Source of the DNA: Occultella glacieicola
Lineage (GTDB): Bacteria; Actinomycetota; Actinomycetes; Actinomycetales; Beutenbergiaceae
Assembly: GCF_004353825.1 (NCBI RefSeq)
Contig: NZ_SMNA01000010.1
Location: 62,001 to 126,000, forward strand
Direction of reading: 5' to 3'
Length of the DNA: 64,000 nucleotides
Part shown: positions 38,016 through 47,790 of the stretch, one piece after another
Position numbering within the stretch: the stretch's first letter is position 1
How the letters are laid out: each line of letters opens with the position of its first letter
Position numbers and translations under genes: made by a program
The notes under the pieces: model-generated
The model's input: only the letters and a program-made list of their open reading frames with translations
Databases searched by the model: none
Told to the model about the DNA's origin: nothing

Positions 38016-39530
38016 ATGTTCCGGCTGCTCGGCGTTCTCGGTGGGCTGTCCGGCGCGATGGACCTGGGCTCGGGTGCCCCGCTCGACGCGTCGCTGATCC
38101 GGTGCGTCCTCGCGGGACGACTCGCCCGCGTCCTCGGCTGCGGGGATGAGGAGGTCAGGACCGTGCTCTACACGGCGCTCCTGGAGCATCTCGGCTGCAC
38201 GGCCGCGGCACCGGAGTCGGTGCGGGCGTTCGGCGACGACATCTCCCTGGTCCGGTTCAACTACCTGGCCGACATGTCGCGGCCCCTGGACGTGGTGCGC
38301 ACCCTGGTCCCCGGGGTCAGCGCCGCGGCCGGACGCAGCCGGATCGGCACGCTGCTGACGGTGATCCGAACGGCAACGGACGTGATGGCGCCGACCGCCA
38401 CCTGCGAGGTCGCCCGGGACGCGGCCCGGCGCCTCGGGCTCCCGGGGGACGTCGACCGCAGCCTGGCGTCGGTCACCGCGATGTGGGACGGCCGCAGTGC
38501 CCCCGCCGTGGCCGGCGCCGAGATCCCGCTGGCGACCCGAATCACACACGTGGCCGATACTGCCGCCCTGTTCCTGGGAACCGCCGGGGTTCCGGCCGCA
38601 CTCGAGCAGGTCGGCGCTCGCGCCGGGCGTCAGCTCGACCCGGATCTCGCCGCCGCGCTCACCCCCGACCTCCTCGAGGGACTCGACGAGGTCGACCCAC
38701 ACCGTGCCGTCCTCGACCTCGAACCCGACCCGGTCCGCCTGATCGACGACGCCGCCCTGGCCACGGTCGCCCGCACCCTGGGTGACCTCGTCGACCTGAA
38801 GAACCCGTGGCTGCACGGGCACTCCGCCGCCGTGGCCGAGTTGGCCGGCGCCGCCGCCGATCACCTCAGGCTGCCCGGAGCGGACCGGGTCCGGCTCGCC
38901 GGTCACCTGCACGACCTCGGCCGGATCGGGGTCTCGGGGCGGGTCTGGGCCAAGCCGGGCCCGCTCTCCGCCGCCGAGCGGGACCAGGCCCGTCTGCATC
39001 TGTACTACTCCGAGCGTATCCTCAGCCGAGTCCCGGAGCTCGGCGACATCGCGGCCCTCGCCGCCCAGCACCACGAGCGGTGTGACGGCAGCGGGTACCA
39101 CCGCGGACTCCGCTCGCCGGACCTGTCCCTGGCCGCCCGCGTCGTCGCGGCCGCGGACCGGTACCGCACCGACGTCGAGGGTCGGCCGCACCGGGACGCA
39201 CTTCCGCCGGAGGCAGCCACGGCGAACCTCGCAGCGCACGCCCGCGCGGGCCGGCTCGACCCGGACGCCGTCGGCGCCGTCCTGCGCGCCGCGGGGCAGC
39301 GGGAGACCGCGTCGCGAACCGGGGTGGCGGGACTGACGGACCGGCAGGTCGAGGTACTCCGCCTGCTCGCCCGCGGGCTGAGCAACCGAGAGATCGCGGA
39401 CCGGCTGCACATCTCGTCGCGCACGGCCGAGCATCACGTGCAGGACATCTACACGCGGATCGGTGCGAGCACCCGTCCGGCCGCCGCGCTGTTCGCCATG
39501 GGACACGGACTGCTCGAGCGACCCTGGTAG
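38016..39530 (+). CDS. HD-domain phosphohydrolase fused to LuxR-type DNA-binding domain
   Basis: The 504-residue protein has an HD/HD-GYP-like module in its middle: HGHSAAVAELAGAAADHL, GHLHDLGRIGVSG (the HD pair) and HHERCDGSGYHRGL, the last being close to the HHE...DGxGYP signature of HD-GYP enzymes but with H-R instead of P. The C-terminal 65 residues are a LuxR helix-turn-helix (LTDRQVEVLRLLARGLSNREIADRLHISSRTAEHH). It is a one-component regulator with a putative phosphodiesterase sensor; ligand and targets are unknown. ATG 38016 has no strong ribosome site. Confidence 0.8.
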   Translation: MFRLLGVLGGLSGAMDLGSGAPLDASLIRCVLAGRLARVLGCGDEEVRTVLYTALLEHLGCTAAAPESVRAFGDDISLVRFNYLADMSRPLDVVRTLVPGVSAAAGRSRIGTLLTVIRTATDVMAPTATCEVARDAARRLGLPGDVDRSLASVTAMWDGRSAPAVAGAEIPLATRITHVADTAALFLGTAGVPAALEQVGARAGRQLDPDLAAALTPDLLEGLDEVDPHRAVLDLEPDPVRLIDDAALATVARTLGDLVDLKNPWLHGHSAAVAELAGAAADHLRLPGADRVRLAGHLHDLGRIGVSGRVWAKPGPLSAAERDQARLHLYYSERILSRVPELGDIAALAAQHHERCDGSGYHRGLRSPDLSLAARVVAAADRYRTDVEGRPHRDALPPEAATANLAAHARAGRLDPDAVGAVLRAAGQRETASRTGVAGLTDRQVEVLRLLARGLSNREIADRLHISSRTAEHHVQDIYTRIGASTRPAAALFAMGHGLLERPW

Positions 39531-39573
39531 GTCTACCCATGTGCGGCCCATCGGCCCGCGCAACCCTTACCGC

Positions 39574-40782
39574 ATGTCACACACCGTCCTCACCGTCCCA
39601 CCGCAGCGACTGTTCACCCGGCCGTTCCTCATGCTCGGGGTCGCCGACCTCGCGTACTTCACGTCCGGCGGGCTCGCGATCTATGCGCTGCCGATCTACG
39701 TCACCGGTCCGCTCGGTGGCGACGACGCCGCCGCCGGGCTCGCGTTCGGGGCGTTCGCCGTCACCGCGCTCGTGCTGCGTCCCTGGGCAGGTCGGCTCTC
39801 GGACTCCCGTGGCCGCCGGCCGCTGCTCGTGGGCGGTGCCCTGATCTGCGCGCTCGCGACGCTACTGCTGCCGCTGGCCACCCACCTGGCGGCCGTCGTG
39901 GCTCTGCGCCTGGTCCTCGGGGCGGCCGAGGCGGCTTTCTTCGTGGCCGCGATCGCGGCACTCGCCGACCTCGCCCCGCCGAGCCGGATGGGCGAGGCGC
40001 TCAGTTACAACTCGCTCGGGCTGTACTTGGGTCTGGCCCTCGGGCCACCACTGGGGGAACTACTCGTGCGGGTCAGTGGCTTCCCGGCGGCGTGGCTGAC
40101 CGCGGCCGGGCTGGCCCTGGGTGCCGCCGCCATCGCGGGCAGCATCGGCGAGACCCGGACGGCGATGGTGCCCGATGGCGTCCCGCGCTCGCTCATCCAC
40201 CGGCCGTCGGTGCCGGTCGGGCTCGCGTTCCTGACCTCGATGGTCGCCGCCGGCGGCTTCCTCGCGTTCGGGGCGCTGCGCGCCGGTGAGGTCGGGCTCG
40301 GCGTGGCGAGCCTGCCGCTGTTCGTCTACGGCATCGTCGTCGTCACCGGCCGGATCGCGTTCGCGAAGGTACAGGACCGGCTGCCGCCGCTGCGGCTCGG
40401 CGCCGCCGGCCTCGGCGGGATCGGGGCGGGTCTCGTGGTCATGGCCGGGTGGGGTACGCCAACCGGGCTGATCGCCGGGTCGGTGCTGCTCGGGCTCGGG
40501 GTCACGTTCACGACACCGGCGTTCTTCGCCGCCGTCTTCGCGGCCGCCCCGCCGGCCGAGCGGGGCGCGGCGTCCGGCACCCTGAGCGCGTTCCTCGACC
40601 TCGGCCTCGGCCTCGGACCGATCGCCCTCGGCCTCGTCGCCGAGGCCGCGGGCATCACGTGGACCTTCGCGATCGCAGCAGGCATCGCCGGTCTCGGTGC
40701 GGCCTGGTCGCTCCTGCTCGGCGTCCGGCGGGCCGCCGCCCGGTCGGCAGGCACCGCGCAGGGACCTCCTCCGGGGCGTTGA
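39574..40782 (+). CDS. MFS transporter (drug/metabolite exporter type)
   Basis: The 402-residue protein has twelve hydrophobic segments. The MFS signature between helices 2 and 3 is RPWAGRLSDSRGRRPLLVGG, and LALRL-type helix 4 residues (ALRLVLGAAEAAFFVAA) fit the 12-TMS exporter branch. Substrate is unknown. It starts 43 bases after the HD/LuxR gene on the same strand and may be one of its targets. ATG 39574 is the first start before the conserved FTRPFLMLGVADLAYF helix; no ribosome site is obvious. Confidence 0.85.
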   Translation: MSHTVLTVPPQRLFTRPFLMLGVADLAYFTSGGLAIYALPIYVTGPLGGDDAAAGLAFGAFAVTALVLRPWAGRLSDSRGRRPLLVGGALICALATLLLPLATHLAAVVALRLVLGAAEAAFFVAAIAALADLAPPSRMGEALSYNSLGLYLGLALGPPLGELLVRVSGFPAAWLTAAGLALGAAAIAGSIGETRTAMVPDGVPRSLIHRPSVPVGLAFLTSMVAAGGFLAFGALRAGEVGLGVASLPLFVYGIVVVTGRIAFAKVQDRLPPLRLGAAGLGGIGAGLVVMAGWGTPTGLIAGSVLLGLGVTFTTPAFFAAVFAAAPPAERGAASGTLSAFLDLGLGLGPIALGLVAEAAGITWTFAIAAGIAGLGAAWSLLLGVRRAAARSAGTAQGPPPGR

Positions 40783-40822
40783 TACGATCGAGTAGTTCCG
40801 CCCGGCGTCGTGTGGAGGTTCC

Positions 40823-43800
40823 ATGGGTGTGCTGACCGACTCCGGTGACGTGTCCGCCAGGTCGCAGGATCCGGCGGCGACACCGCTGCGGTTCGTGACG
40901 GCGGCGAGCCTGTTCGACGGCCATGACGCCGCGATCAACATCATGCGCCGCCTCATCCAGGCCGCCGGCGCCGAGGTGGTGCACCTGGGACACAACCGCT
41001 CCGTGGACGACGTGGTCCGGGCCGCCCTCGCCGAGGATGTCGACGCGATCGCGATCTCCTCCTACCAGGGCGGGCACCTGGAGTACTTCCGGTACCTGGT
41101 CGACCGCCTGCGCGAGGCCGACGCCGGCCACGTGCGCGTGTTCGGCGGTGGCGGGGGCACCATCACCCCGGCCGAGATCGCCGAACTCGAGGCCTACGGC
41201 GTCGAACGGATCTATCACCCCGACGACGGCATGCAGCTCGGCCTGCAGGGCATGATCGACGACGTCATCGCCCGCACCCGGGCCCATCGCCGTCCCTCGT
41301 CGATGCCCGACGGCGTCCCGTCCGTCGACGACGACGTCGCCATCGCGCGCACGATCAGCGCCGTCGAGGACGGCGTCCTGGCCGAGCCGGAGCTCGCCGC
41401 CGTCCGGGCCGACTGGGCCGCGGCCGCGGCCGGCCGGGTGGTCCCGGTCCTCGGGGTCACCGGCACCGGCGGCGCCGGCAAGTCCTCGGTGATCGACGAG
41501 CTCCTGATCCGGTTCCTCGCCGCGTTCGACGACCTCCACATCGCGGTGCTGTCCGTCGACCCGACCCGCCGCCGCACCGGCGGAGCCCTGCTCGGCGACC
41601 GGATCCGGATGAACGCCCTGCGCTCGGACCGCATCCACCTGCGCTCGATCGCGACCCGCAGCCGGCACACCTCGACCGCCGCCATGCTCGGGGACTGCAT
41701 CGCCCTGTTGAAGGCCGTCGGCTTCGACCTCGTCATCGTCGAGACCGCGGGCATCGGCCAGTCGGACTCCGCGATCGTGGAGCTCGTGGACCTCCCGGTC
41801 TACGTGATGACCAGCGATTACGGCGCCGCGAGCCAGCTCGAGAAGATCGACATGGTCGACTTCGCGGAACTGATCGTGCTGAACAAGTACGACCGCCGCG
41901 GCGCCCCGGACGCGCTGCGCGACATTCGCAAGCAGTGGCGCCGCAACCGGGTCGCGTTCGACCTCCCGGTCGACCAGGTCCCGGTGCTGCCGACGATCGC
42001 GAGCCAGTTCAACGACCCCGGGGTCACCGCTGTCTTCGAACGGCTGCGGGCGATGCTCGCCGCCCATGTCGAGGCGGCCGACGGCGGAGCCCGCCTCGCG
42101 TTGGACGCTCACCCGGGTGGGGGCGAGGCCGGTGGGGAGCCCCGCTCCGCGGCGCTCATCCCCGGGGCGAGGGTGCGCTACCTCGCCGAGATCGCCGAGG
42201 CCGGTCGTGGTCTGCGCGACCGCGTCGCGCTCGACGTCGAGACCGCGGACGCGGCGCAGGCCTACTGGCGCGCCCTGCGCGACCTCGGGGACCCCGCGCT
42301 GCCCGAGGCCCTCGCGCCCTACCGCACCGCCGACCTCGGCAGTGCCGACCCTGCCCACCATGCCGGCCCAGCCCGCCCCGCGACCGACGGGGCCGTTCGC
42401 ACCGACGGTGCGGACGCCGTCGGGCACTCGACCGAGCAGTCCGATCGACCGACCGCGGCGAGCGTGCCTACGGCCGGCAAGGGCGTCGTCGGGTACCCGA
42501 CCGACCCCACCCTGCTCGCGCTGCGCCGGGCCTACACCTCCGCCGTCGGGCGCCTCGGTGAGGATTCGCGCGAACTCCTGCGCAGCTGGCCCGGCCGGCT
42601 CGCGGCGATCACCGCGGAGACCGGTGGCTACCGGGTCCGGGGCATGGACATCGAGGTGGCGAACCGCTCGACCTCCCTGTCCGGCACGCCGATCCCGAAG
42701 GTCGCCGCGCCGACCTACCGGGGCTGGGGGGACCTGCTCGCCTTCCTGCACCACGAGAACCTGCCGGGTGCGTTCCCGTACACCGGCGGCGTGTACCCGT
42801 ACCGGCGCACCGGGGAGGACCCGACCCGGATGTTCGCCGGCGAGGGCACGCCCGAGCGCACGAACCGGCGGTTCCACTACCTCAGCGCCGGTCAGGAGGT
42901 CGCGCGGCTGTCCACGGCGTTCGACTCGGTGACCCTGTACGGGGAGGACCCGGCCACCCGCCCGGACATCTACGGCAAGGTCGGCAACTCCGGCGTGAAC
43001 GTGCCGACGCTGGACGACATGAAGAAGCTGTACTCCGGTTTCGACCTGTGCGCGCCGACCACGTCGGTGTCGATGACCATCAACGGGCCGGCACCGACGA
43101 TCCTGGCCATGTTCTTCAACGCGGCCATCGACCAGCAGGTCGAGAAGTACCTGAGGGCCGACGGCGAACGGTGGGCGGCCGCGCAGGCTCGCCTCGAGCA
43201 GGTGCGGGGGTCGGCGCCCGTTTACATGGGCGACCTGCCGCCCGGGCACGACGGGCTCGGGCTGGCCCTGCTCGGGGTCACCGGGGACCAGCTCGTGGAC
43301 GCGCAGACGTACGCACGGATCCGGCTCGAGACGCTCGCGGCGGTCCGCGGCACCGTGCAGGCGGACATCCTCAAGGAGGACCAGGCGCAGAACACGTGCA
43401 TCTTCAGCACCGAGTTCGGGCTGCGGATGATGGGGGACATCCAGCAGTACTTCATCGACACCGCGGTGCGGAACTTCTACTCGGTGTCGATCTCGGGCTA
43501 TCACATCGCCGAGGCCGGGGCGAACCCGATCACCCAGCTCGCGTTCACGCTCGCGAACGGGTTCACGATCGTCGAGTACTACCTGGCCCGGGGCATGAGC
43601 ATCGACCAGGTCGCCCCGCACCTGTCGTTCTTCTTCTCCAACGGGATGGACCCCGAGTACGCCGTGATCGGACGCGTCGCGCGGCGGATCTGGGCGCGGG
43701 CGATGCGGGACAACTACGGCGCCGGGCCGCGCAGCCAGATGCTGAAGTACCACGTGCAGACGTCGGGCCGGTCGCTGCACGCGCAGGAGGTGCAGTTCAA

Positions 43801-44449
43801 CGACATCCGCACCACCCTGCAGGCGCTGTACGCGATCTTCGACAACTGCAACAGCCTGCACACGAACGCCTACGACGAGGCCGTCACCACCCCGACAGAG
43901 GAGAGCGTGCGCCGGGCGGTGGCGATCCAGATGATCATCAACGCCGAGCTCGGGCTGAACCGTACCGAGAACCCGTGGCAGGGCAGCTTCATCATCTCCG
44001 AGCTCACGGACCTGGTCGAGGAGGCCGTGTATGCCGAGTTCGAGGCGATCAGCGACCGCGGTGGCGTGCTCGGGGCGATGGAGACGATGTACCAGCGGGG
44101 TCGGATCCAGGACGAGTCGCTGCTGTACGAGACCCGCAAGCACGACGGTTCCCTCCCGATCATCGGCGTGAACACGTTCCTGCCCCGGCAGGACCCGGGC
44201 CGGATCGCGGCTGAGATCGACCTGATCCGCAGCACCACCGCCGAGAAGGAACAGCAGATCACCGAGGTCGCTCAGTGGCAGGGTGCGCGCAACCCCCTGG
44301 CGCCGGCCGCGCTCGAGGATCTGCAGGCCGTCGCGCGCGGCGGCGGCAACCTGTTCGAGGCGCTCATGTCCGCCGTCCGGACGCACTCGCTCGGGCAGAT
44401 CACGCACGCGCTCTACCTGGTCGGCGGGGAGTACCGGCGGAACATGTGA
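40823..44449 (+). CDS. icmF: fused isobutyryl-CoA mutase / G-protein chaperone
   Basis: The 1208-residue protein joins three modules in the IcmF order. First is a B12-binding domain with the DxHxxG-like SLFDGHDAAINIM and FGGGGGTITPAE (residues 20-150). Next is a MeaI-type GTPase with P-loop GVTGTGGAGKSS at about 211-222 and a DxxG/NKYD set (LNKYDRRG). A Pro/Thr-rich variable linker follows near 510-560, then the acyl-CoA mutase barrel (PGAFPYTGGVYPYRRTGEDP, FNAAIDQQVEKYL, EVQFNDIRTTLQALYAIFDN). It interconverts isobutyryl- and n-butyryl-CoA with adenosylcobalamin, the GTPase loading the cofactor. Pivalyl- or isovaleryl-CoA activity is also known in the family. GGAGG lies six bases before ATG 40823. 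No B12 riboswitch fits in the 40-base gap. Confidence 0.92.
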   Translation: MGVLTDSGDVSARSQDPAATPLRFVTAASLFDGHDAAINIMRRLIQAAGAEVVHLGHNRSVDDVVRAALAEDVDAIAISSYQGGHLEYFRYLVDRLREADAGHVRVFGGGGGTITPAEIAELEAYGVERIYHPDDGMQLGLQGMIDDVIARTRAHRRPSSMPDGVPSVDDDVAIARTISAVEDGVLAEPELAAVRADWAAAAAGRVVPVLGVTGTGGAGKSSVIDELLIRFLAAFDDLHIAVLSVDPTRRRTGGALLGDRIRMNALRSDRIHLRSIATRSRHTSTAAMLGDCIALLKAVGFDLVIVETAGIGQSDSAIVELVDLPVYVMTSDYGAASQLEKIDMVDFAELIVLNKYDRRGAPDALRDIRKQWRRNRVAFDLPVDQVPVLPTIASQFNDPGVTAVFERLRAMLAAHVEAADGGARLALDAHPGGGEAGGEPRSAALIPGARVRYLAEIAEAGRGLRDRVALDVETADAAQAYWRALRDLGDPALPEALAPYRTADLGSADPAHHAGPARPATDGAVRTDGADAVGHSTEQSDRPTAASVPTAGKGVVGYPTDPTLLALRRAYTSAVGRLGEDSRELLRSWPGRLAAITAETGGYRVRGMDIEVANRSTSLSGTPIPKVAAPTYRGWGDLLAFLHHENLPGAFPYTGGVYPYRRTGEDPTRMFAGEGTPERTNRRFHYLSAGQEVARLSTAFDSVTLYGEDPATRPDIYGKVGNSGVNVPTLDDMKKLYSGFDLCAPTTSVSMTINGPAPTILAMFFNAAIDQQVEKYLRADGERWAAAQARLEQVRGSAPVYMGDLPPGHDGLGLALLGVTGDQLVDAQTYARIRLETLAAVRGTVQADILKEDQAQNTCIFSTEFGLRMMGDIQQYFIDTAVRNFYSVSISGYHIAEAGANPITQLAFTLANGFTIVEYYLARGMSIDQVAPHLSFFFSNGMDPEYAVIGRVARRIWARAMRDNYGAGPRSQMLKYHVQTSGRSLHAQEVQFNDIRTTLQALYAIFDNCNSLHTNAYDEAVTTPTEESVRRAVAIQMIINAELGLNRTENPWQGSFIISELTDLVEEAVYAEFEAISDRGGVLGAMETMYQRGRIQDESLLYETRKHDGSLPIIGVNTFLPRQDPGRIAAEIDLIRSTTAEKEQQITEVAQWQGARNPLAPAALEDLQAVARGGGNLFEALMSAVRTHSLGQITHALYLVGGEYRRNM

Positions 44450-44501
44450 GCGGACAGAGGTGCCCATCGCGATGACCCGGCGTCACGGGGGTGCGTACCC
44501 C

Positions 44502-44507
44502 TAGACT
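44502..44507 (+). promoter_or_regulatory. -10 element for the PPGW-repeat protein
   Basis: TAGACT is followed by about 60 bases of A-containing leader and a GAGGGGATC-type ribosome site before ATG 44570, so this transcript has a normal leader. Confidence 0.5.
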
Positions 44508-44569
44508 GGGCCGGAAAAATCGAACCGACCGGGTGCGCTCGCGCGTGTTCGGATCTTGAGGGGATCGGC

Positions 44570-46591
44570 ATGGCATATCGCTACAACTCGCCTCCTGGAT
44601 GGCCGACGCCTCCGGAGGGCTGGACGCCACCACCGGGGTGGCAGCCGGACGCGTCGTGGGGACCGGCGCCCGAGGGGTGGCAGTTCTGGCTCGACGAGGA
44701 GACCGGCGCCCCGCCGGCGACTGCCGCGACCGAGGCCGGCGCCGGTGCTGCCGCTGGCGGCGCTGCCGCTGGCGGCGCTGCCGCTGGCGGCGCTGCCGCG
44801 GATGCGATGTCGTCGGACTCGACGGGATCGGGCGCCGGCGCGTTGGACGACTCAGCTGCCATGCCCGACTCGGATGCGACCGTCGTGCGCCCGGCGATGC
44901 CGCCGGCCGGTGCGATGTCCGAGTCGGCCGACGCCTCGCAGGCCCCGGACGCGCCGGGATCCGGCCACCCAGCCGACCCCCCCGATCCCTCCGCGGACTC
45001 GGCGACGCCGCGGTTCGGCGGCGACGCGACGCCGCGGTTCGGGGAGCCCGGAACATCGGACGCTGCCGGCCCGTTGCCGGCGAACGACGAGCCGACCACC
45101 CTCTTCACCCCCGGCGCCCACGTCGCCCAGCCGGAGCAGCCTGGCCAGCACGGTCAGCACAGCCAGCAAGGTCAGCAGACCGATGGGTTCGGCGGTGCCG
45201 GTGGTGCGCCGTCCTACGGGGGCGCAAGTGGTGCGCCCTCGTACGGAGCGGCCAGTGGTGCGCCCTCCTACGGGGACGGGAGTGGTGCGCCCGGCCAGAG
45301 CGACCAGCAGGGCCCCTCCTACGGCGGTGCGGCCGCCGCGGGGGCCGCTGCCGGTGCTGCGGACTCCCAGTTCGGGCCGCCGCCGCCCTCCTACGGCGGT
45401 GAACCGCAGACCCAGGCGTTCGGTCAGACCCCGACCCAGGAGTTCGGTCAGTCACAGGGCCAGCAGTTCGGTCAGGGCGCCGGCCAGCAGCCCGGCCAGT
45501 ACGGCGAGCAGCCCGGCCAGTTTGGCCAGCAGCCCGGCCAGTACGGCCAGGCGTCGGCCGCTCCCGGCTACGGCCAGGGCGCGCAGCAGCCCGGTCAGCA
45601 CGGTCAGTACGGCCAGGCGTCCGCGCCGGGTTATGACCAGTCGGCGGGTCAGTATGGCCAGGCGTCCGCGCCGGGCTACGACCAGTCAGCGGGTCAGTAT
45701 GGCCAGGCGTCCGCGCCGGGCTACGACCAGTCAGCGGGCCAGTACGGCCAGGCCGCGAGCGCCGGCGCTGCGGCTGGCTACGGCGGCGGCCAGCCGCCGT
45801 CGAACAGCATGTACAACTACGCACCCACCTCCGGGCTCGACCAGGGCGGTAGCTCCCCCTACACGACCGGAGCCGCAGGCTACGGCGGCCCGCCCGGGCC
45901 GGGCGCTCCCGGCGGCAAGAACCGGACCGGGCTGATCATCGGGATCATCGCGGCGGTCGTGGTGCTCGCCCTGGTCATCTTCTTTGCGGTCCGGGCGATC
46001 TCGGGCGGCGGCGGCGACACGGACGGCACCCCCACGCCGGAGCCGACCGCGAGCACCGTGGAGCCCACGGACGAGCCGACCGATCAGGCGACCGATGAGC
46101 CGACGGACTCCACCACGGTGGCCCCGCCGTCGGGCGACTTCGCGGACCTCACCGGCTCGGACCCCGCGATCGTGAGCGAGAACGGCGTCCCGGTCGTCGA
46201 GGTCCGGCTGCTCGAGGCGCAGACGAACTGGCAGCCGAGCGGGAACGCGCTGCTGTGCTCCGAGCCCGAGTCCGGGCAGTACCTGGGCCTGCAGTTCGAG
46301 TTCACGACGCTGCCGGAGCTCGCCGACACCGACGACGGGTACTACACGTTCATCGGCTTCGAGCTCGGCGCCCAGACCGCAGCCGGTGGGGAGTTGGAGA
46401 CCAACGCCTTCTCGGGGCTGTTCTGCCTGGACGAGAGCCAGCAGACGCCGTCGGAGATGCAGCCGGGCCAGACCTACACCGGTTGGGCTGTCCTGGACGT
46501 CTCGACCGATGTCGCGTCCGTGACCTGGTCCGACTGGCTGGACTTCACCGGCAACGCGCCGACCTACCGCTGGGTCCTGGCCGACCAGTAG
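44570..46591 (+). CDS. repeat-rich membrane-anchored protein with PPGW N-terminus
   Basis: The 673-residue protein opens with SPPGWPTPPEGWTPPPGWQP, a DUF2510-like Pro-Pro-Gly-Trp motif seen in many actinobacterial membrane proteins. Residues 45-460 are low complexity, including an AAAGG run coded by a 15-bp tandem repeat (about 44750-44800) and three near-identical 45-bp units giving QYGQASAPGYDQSAG (about 45607-45745). A single membrane helix (LIIGIIAAVVVLALVIFFAV, about residue 465) and a Thr/Glu/Pro spacer lead to a 155-residue extracytoplasmic domain with two Cys. That domain is similar in style to the 32956-34242 protein. Function is unknown. Confidence 0.75.
   Translation: MAYRYNSPPGWPTPPEGWTPPPGWQPDASWGPAPEGWQFWLDEETGAPPATAATEAGAGAAAGGAAAGGAAAGGAAADAMSSDSTGSGAGALDDSAAMPDSDATVVRPAMPPAGAMSESADASQAPDAPGSGHPADPPDPSADSATPRFGGDATPRFGEPGTSDAAGPLPANDEPTTLFTPGAHVAQPEQPGQHGQHSQQGQQTDGFGGAGGAPSYGGASGAPSYGAASGAPSYGDGSGAPGQSDQQGPSYGGAAAAGAAAGAADSQFGPPPPSYGGEPQTQAFGQTPTQEFGQSQGQQFGQGAGQQPGQYGEQPGQFGQQPGQYGQASAAPGYGQGAQQPGQHGQYGQASAPGYDQSAGQYGQASAPGYDQSAGQYGQASAPGYDQSAGQYGQAASAGAAAGYGGGQPPSNSMYNYAPTSGLDQGGSSPYTTGAAGYGGPPGPGAPGGKNRTGLIIGIIAAVVVLALVIFFAVRAISGGGGDTDGTPTPEPTASTVEPTDEPTDQATDEPTDSTTVAPPSGDFADLTGSDPAIVSENGVPVVEVRLLEAQTNWQPSGNALLCSEPESGQYLGLQFEFTTLPELADTDDGYYTFIGFELGAQTAAGGELETNAFSGLFCLDESQQTPSEMQPGQTYTGWAVLDVSTDVASVTWSDWLDFTGNAPTYRWVLADQ
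45607..45745 (+). repeat. 45-bp tandem repeat within the PPGW-repeat gene
   Basis: The unit coding QYGQASAPGYDQSAG occurs three times in succession with almost no base changes, followed by a partial unit QYGQAAS. Such identity suggests recent expansion by slippage or recombination. Confidence 0.7.
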
Positions 46592-46603
46592 GGCCGCCGT
46601 TGT

Positions 46604-46634
46604 GAGGGGCGCCGGGGCACACCTGGCGCCCCTC
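46604..46634 (+). terminator. terminator before def
   Basis: GAGGGGCGCC (46604-46613) pairs perfectly with GGCGCCCCTC (46625-46634) over an 11-base loop, 12 bases after the preceding stop codon. Confidence 0.65.
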
Positions 46635-46654
46635 CCGCATGGAAGGATCGAGTC

Positions 46655-47140
46655 ATGGCATTCCGTGGCATCCGCGTGATCGGTGACCCCGTGCTGCGGA
46701 CCCCGTGCGAGGAGATCACCAGGATCGACGACCGGGTCCGGGCGCTCGTGGCCGACCTGGTCGAGACGGTCGACGCCGAGGGCCGCGCCGGTCTGGCAGC
46801 GAACCAGATCGGGGTCAGCCTGCGGGCGTTCTCCTGGAACCTCGACGGCGAGGTCGGCTACGTCCTGAACCCCCGCCTGGTGAAGGTGTCCGAGGGGATC
46901 CAGGACGGTGACGAGGGCTGCCTCTCGGTGCCCGGCCTGTGGTTCCCGACGCGACGCGCGACGTACGCGAAGGTCGAGGGGATCGACCTTGACGGCGCTG
47001 CGGTGACGGTCGAGGGAGAGGGTCTGATGGCCCGGTGCCTGCAGCACGAAGTGGACCACCTCGACGGCAGGCTGTACCTCGACCGGCTCGACCGTGACGT
47101 CCGCAAGGGGGCCATGCGTCAGGTGCGGGAATTGATGTGA
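46655..47140 (+). CDS. def: peptide deformylase
   Basis: The 161-residue metalloenzyme removes the formyl group from nascent proteins. All three motifs are present: GLAANQ (residues 46-51), EGCLS (87-91, Cys is a metal ligand) and HEVDH (131-135, two His ligands and the catalytic Glu). The first motif has R-A before G instead of the common G-V-G. ATG 46655 has GGAAGGA seven bases upstream. It is shorter than E. coli Def at the C-terminus and fits the actinobacterial second-copy type. Confidence 0.93.
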   Translation: MAFRGIRVIGDPVLRTPCEEITRIDDRVRALVADLVETVDAEGRAGLAANQIGVSLRAFSWNLDGEVGYVLNPRLVKVSEGIQDGDEGCLSVPGLWFPTRRATYAKVEGIDLDGAAVTVEGEGLMARCLQHEVDHLDGRLYLDRLDRDVRKGAMRQVRELM

Positions 47141-47259
47141 GGTGCACAAACGCCCGTCTTTAGGGCATTATGGGCATGGAAGCCGTGTGCATTCCTGAAG
47201 GTGACTGACCGAGATCGTTGGGGAAGACGTATCTCGAACAGAAACAGGAGGGGATGGCA

Positions 47260-47760
47260 ATGACTGGTGTGAGCACCCGCGGCGTCATTTTCGTGCACTC
47301 CGCACCCCGGGCCCTGTGCCCGCACGTGGAGTGGGCAGCAGGCTCCGTGCTGGATGCGCGCGCGTCCTTCGACTGGACCCCGCAGCCGGCCGCGCCGGAC
47401 CTGTTCCGCGCCGAGTTGTCCTGGACCGGGCCCGCCGGCACCGGCGCACGCCTCGCCTCCGCTCTGCGGGGCTGGACCCACCTGCGCTACGAGGTCACCG
47501 AGGAGCCCAGCCTCGGCGTCGACGGCGGCCGCTGGAGCCACACCCCGGACCTCGGCATCTTCCACGCCCAGGTGGACGTGCACGGCAACGTGGTGGTTCC
47601 GGAGGACCGGATCCGTGCCGCGATGGCACACGCCGAGGAGCCGGCGCGGATGAAGCACGAACTCGACCTGGCCCTGGGACAGGCCTGGGACGACGAGCTC
47701 GAACCGTTCCGGTACGCCGGCGCCGGCGTACCGGTGCGCTGGCTCCACCGGGTCGGCTGA
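47260..47760 (+). CDS. DUF3145 family protein
   Basis: The 166-residue protein begins TRGVIFVHSAPRALCPHVEWA and contains WSHTPDLGIFHAQVDVHGN, which I recognise as the actinobacterial DUF3145 family, of unknown function and often found beside fabF. ATG 47260 is chosen because AGGAGGGG (47246-47253) ends six bases upstream; ATG 47254 would touch the ribosome site. It converges on the fab operon across a giant palindrome. Confidence 0.85.
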   Translation: MTGVSTRGVIFVHSAPRALCPHVEWAAGSVLDARASFDWTPQPAAPDLFRAELSWTGPAGTGARLASALRGWTHLRYEVTEEPSLGVDGGRWSHTPDLGIFHAQVDVHGNVVVPEDRIRAAMAHAEEPARMKHELDLALGQAWDDELEPFRYAGAGVPVRWLHRVG

Positions 47761-47790
47761 CGCGCCGCCCGCGCACCGCGCCCCAGAATC

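Noticed and set aside
40783-40822. Cobalamin riboswitch before the B12-dependent icmF
   Set aside because: The gap is only 40 bases and contains a normal ribosome site; there is no room for a riboswitch.
40655-44467. A very long open frame on the strand opposite icmF
   Set aside because: It mirrors the codon bias of icmF, has no recognisable domain, and icmF itself is certain; high-GC genes often leave the antisense frame open.
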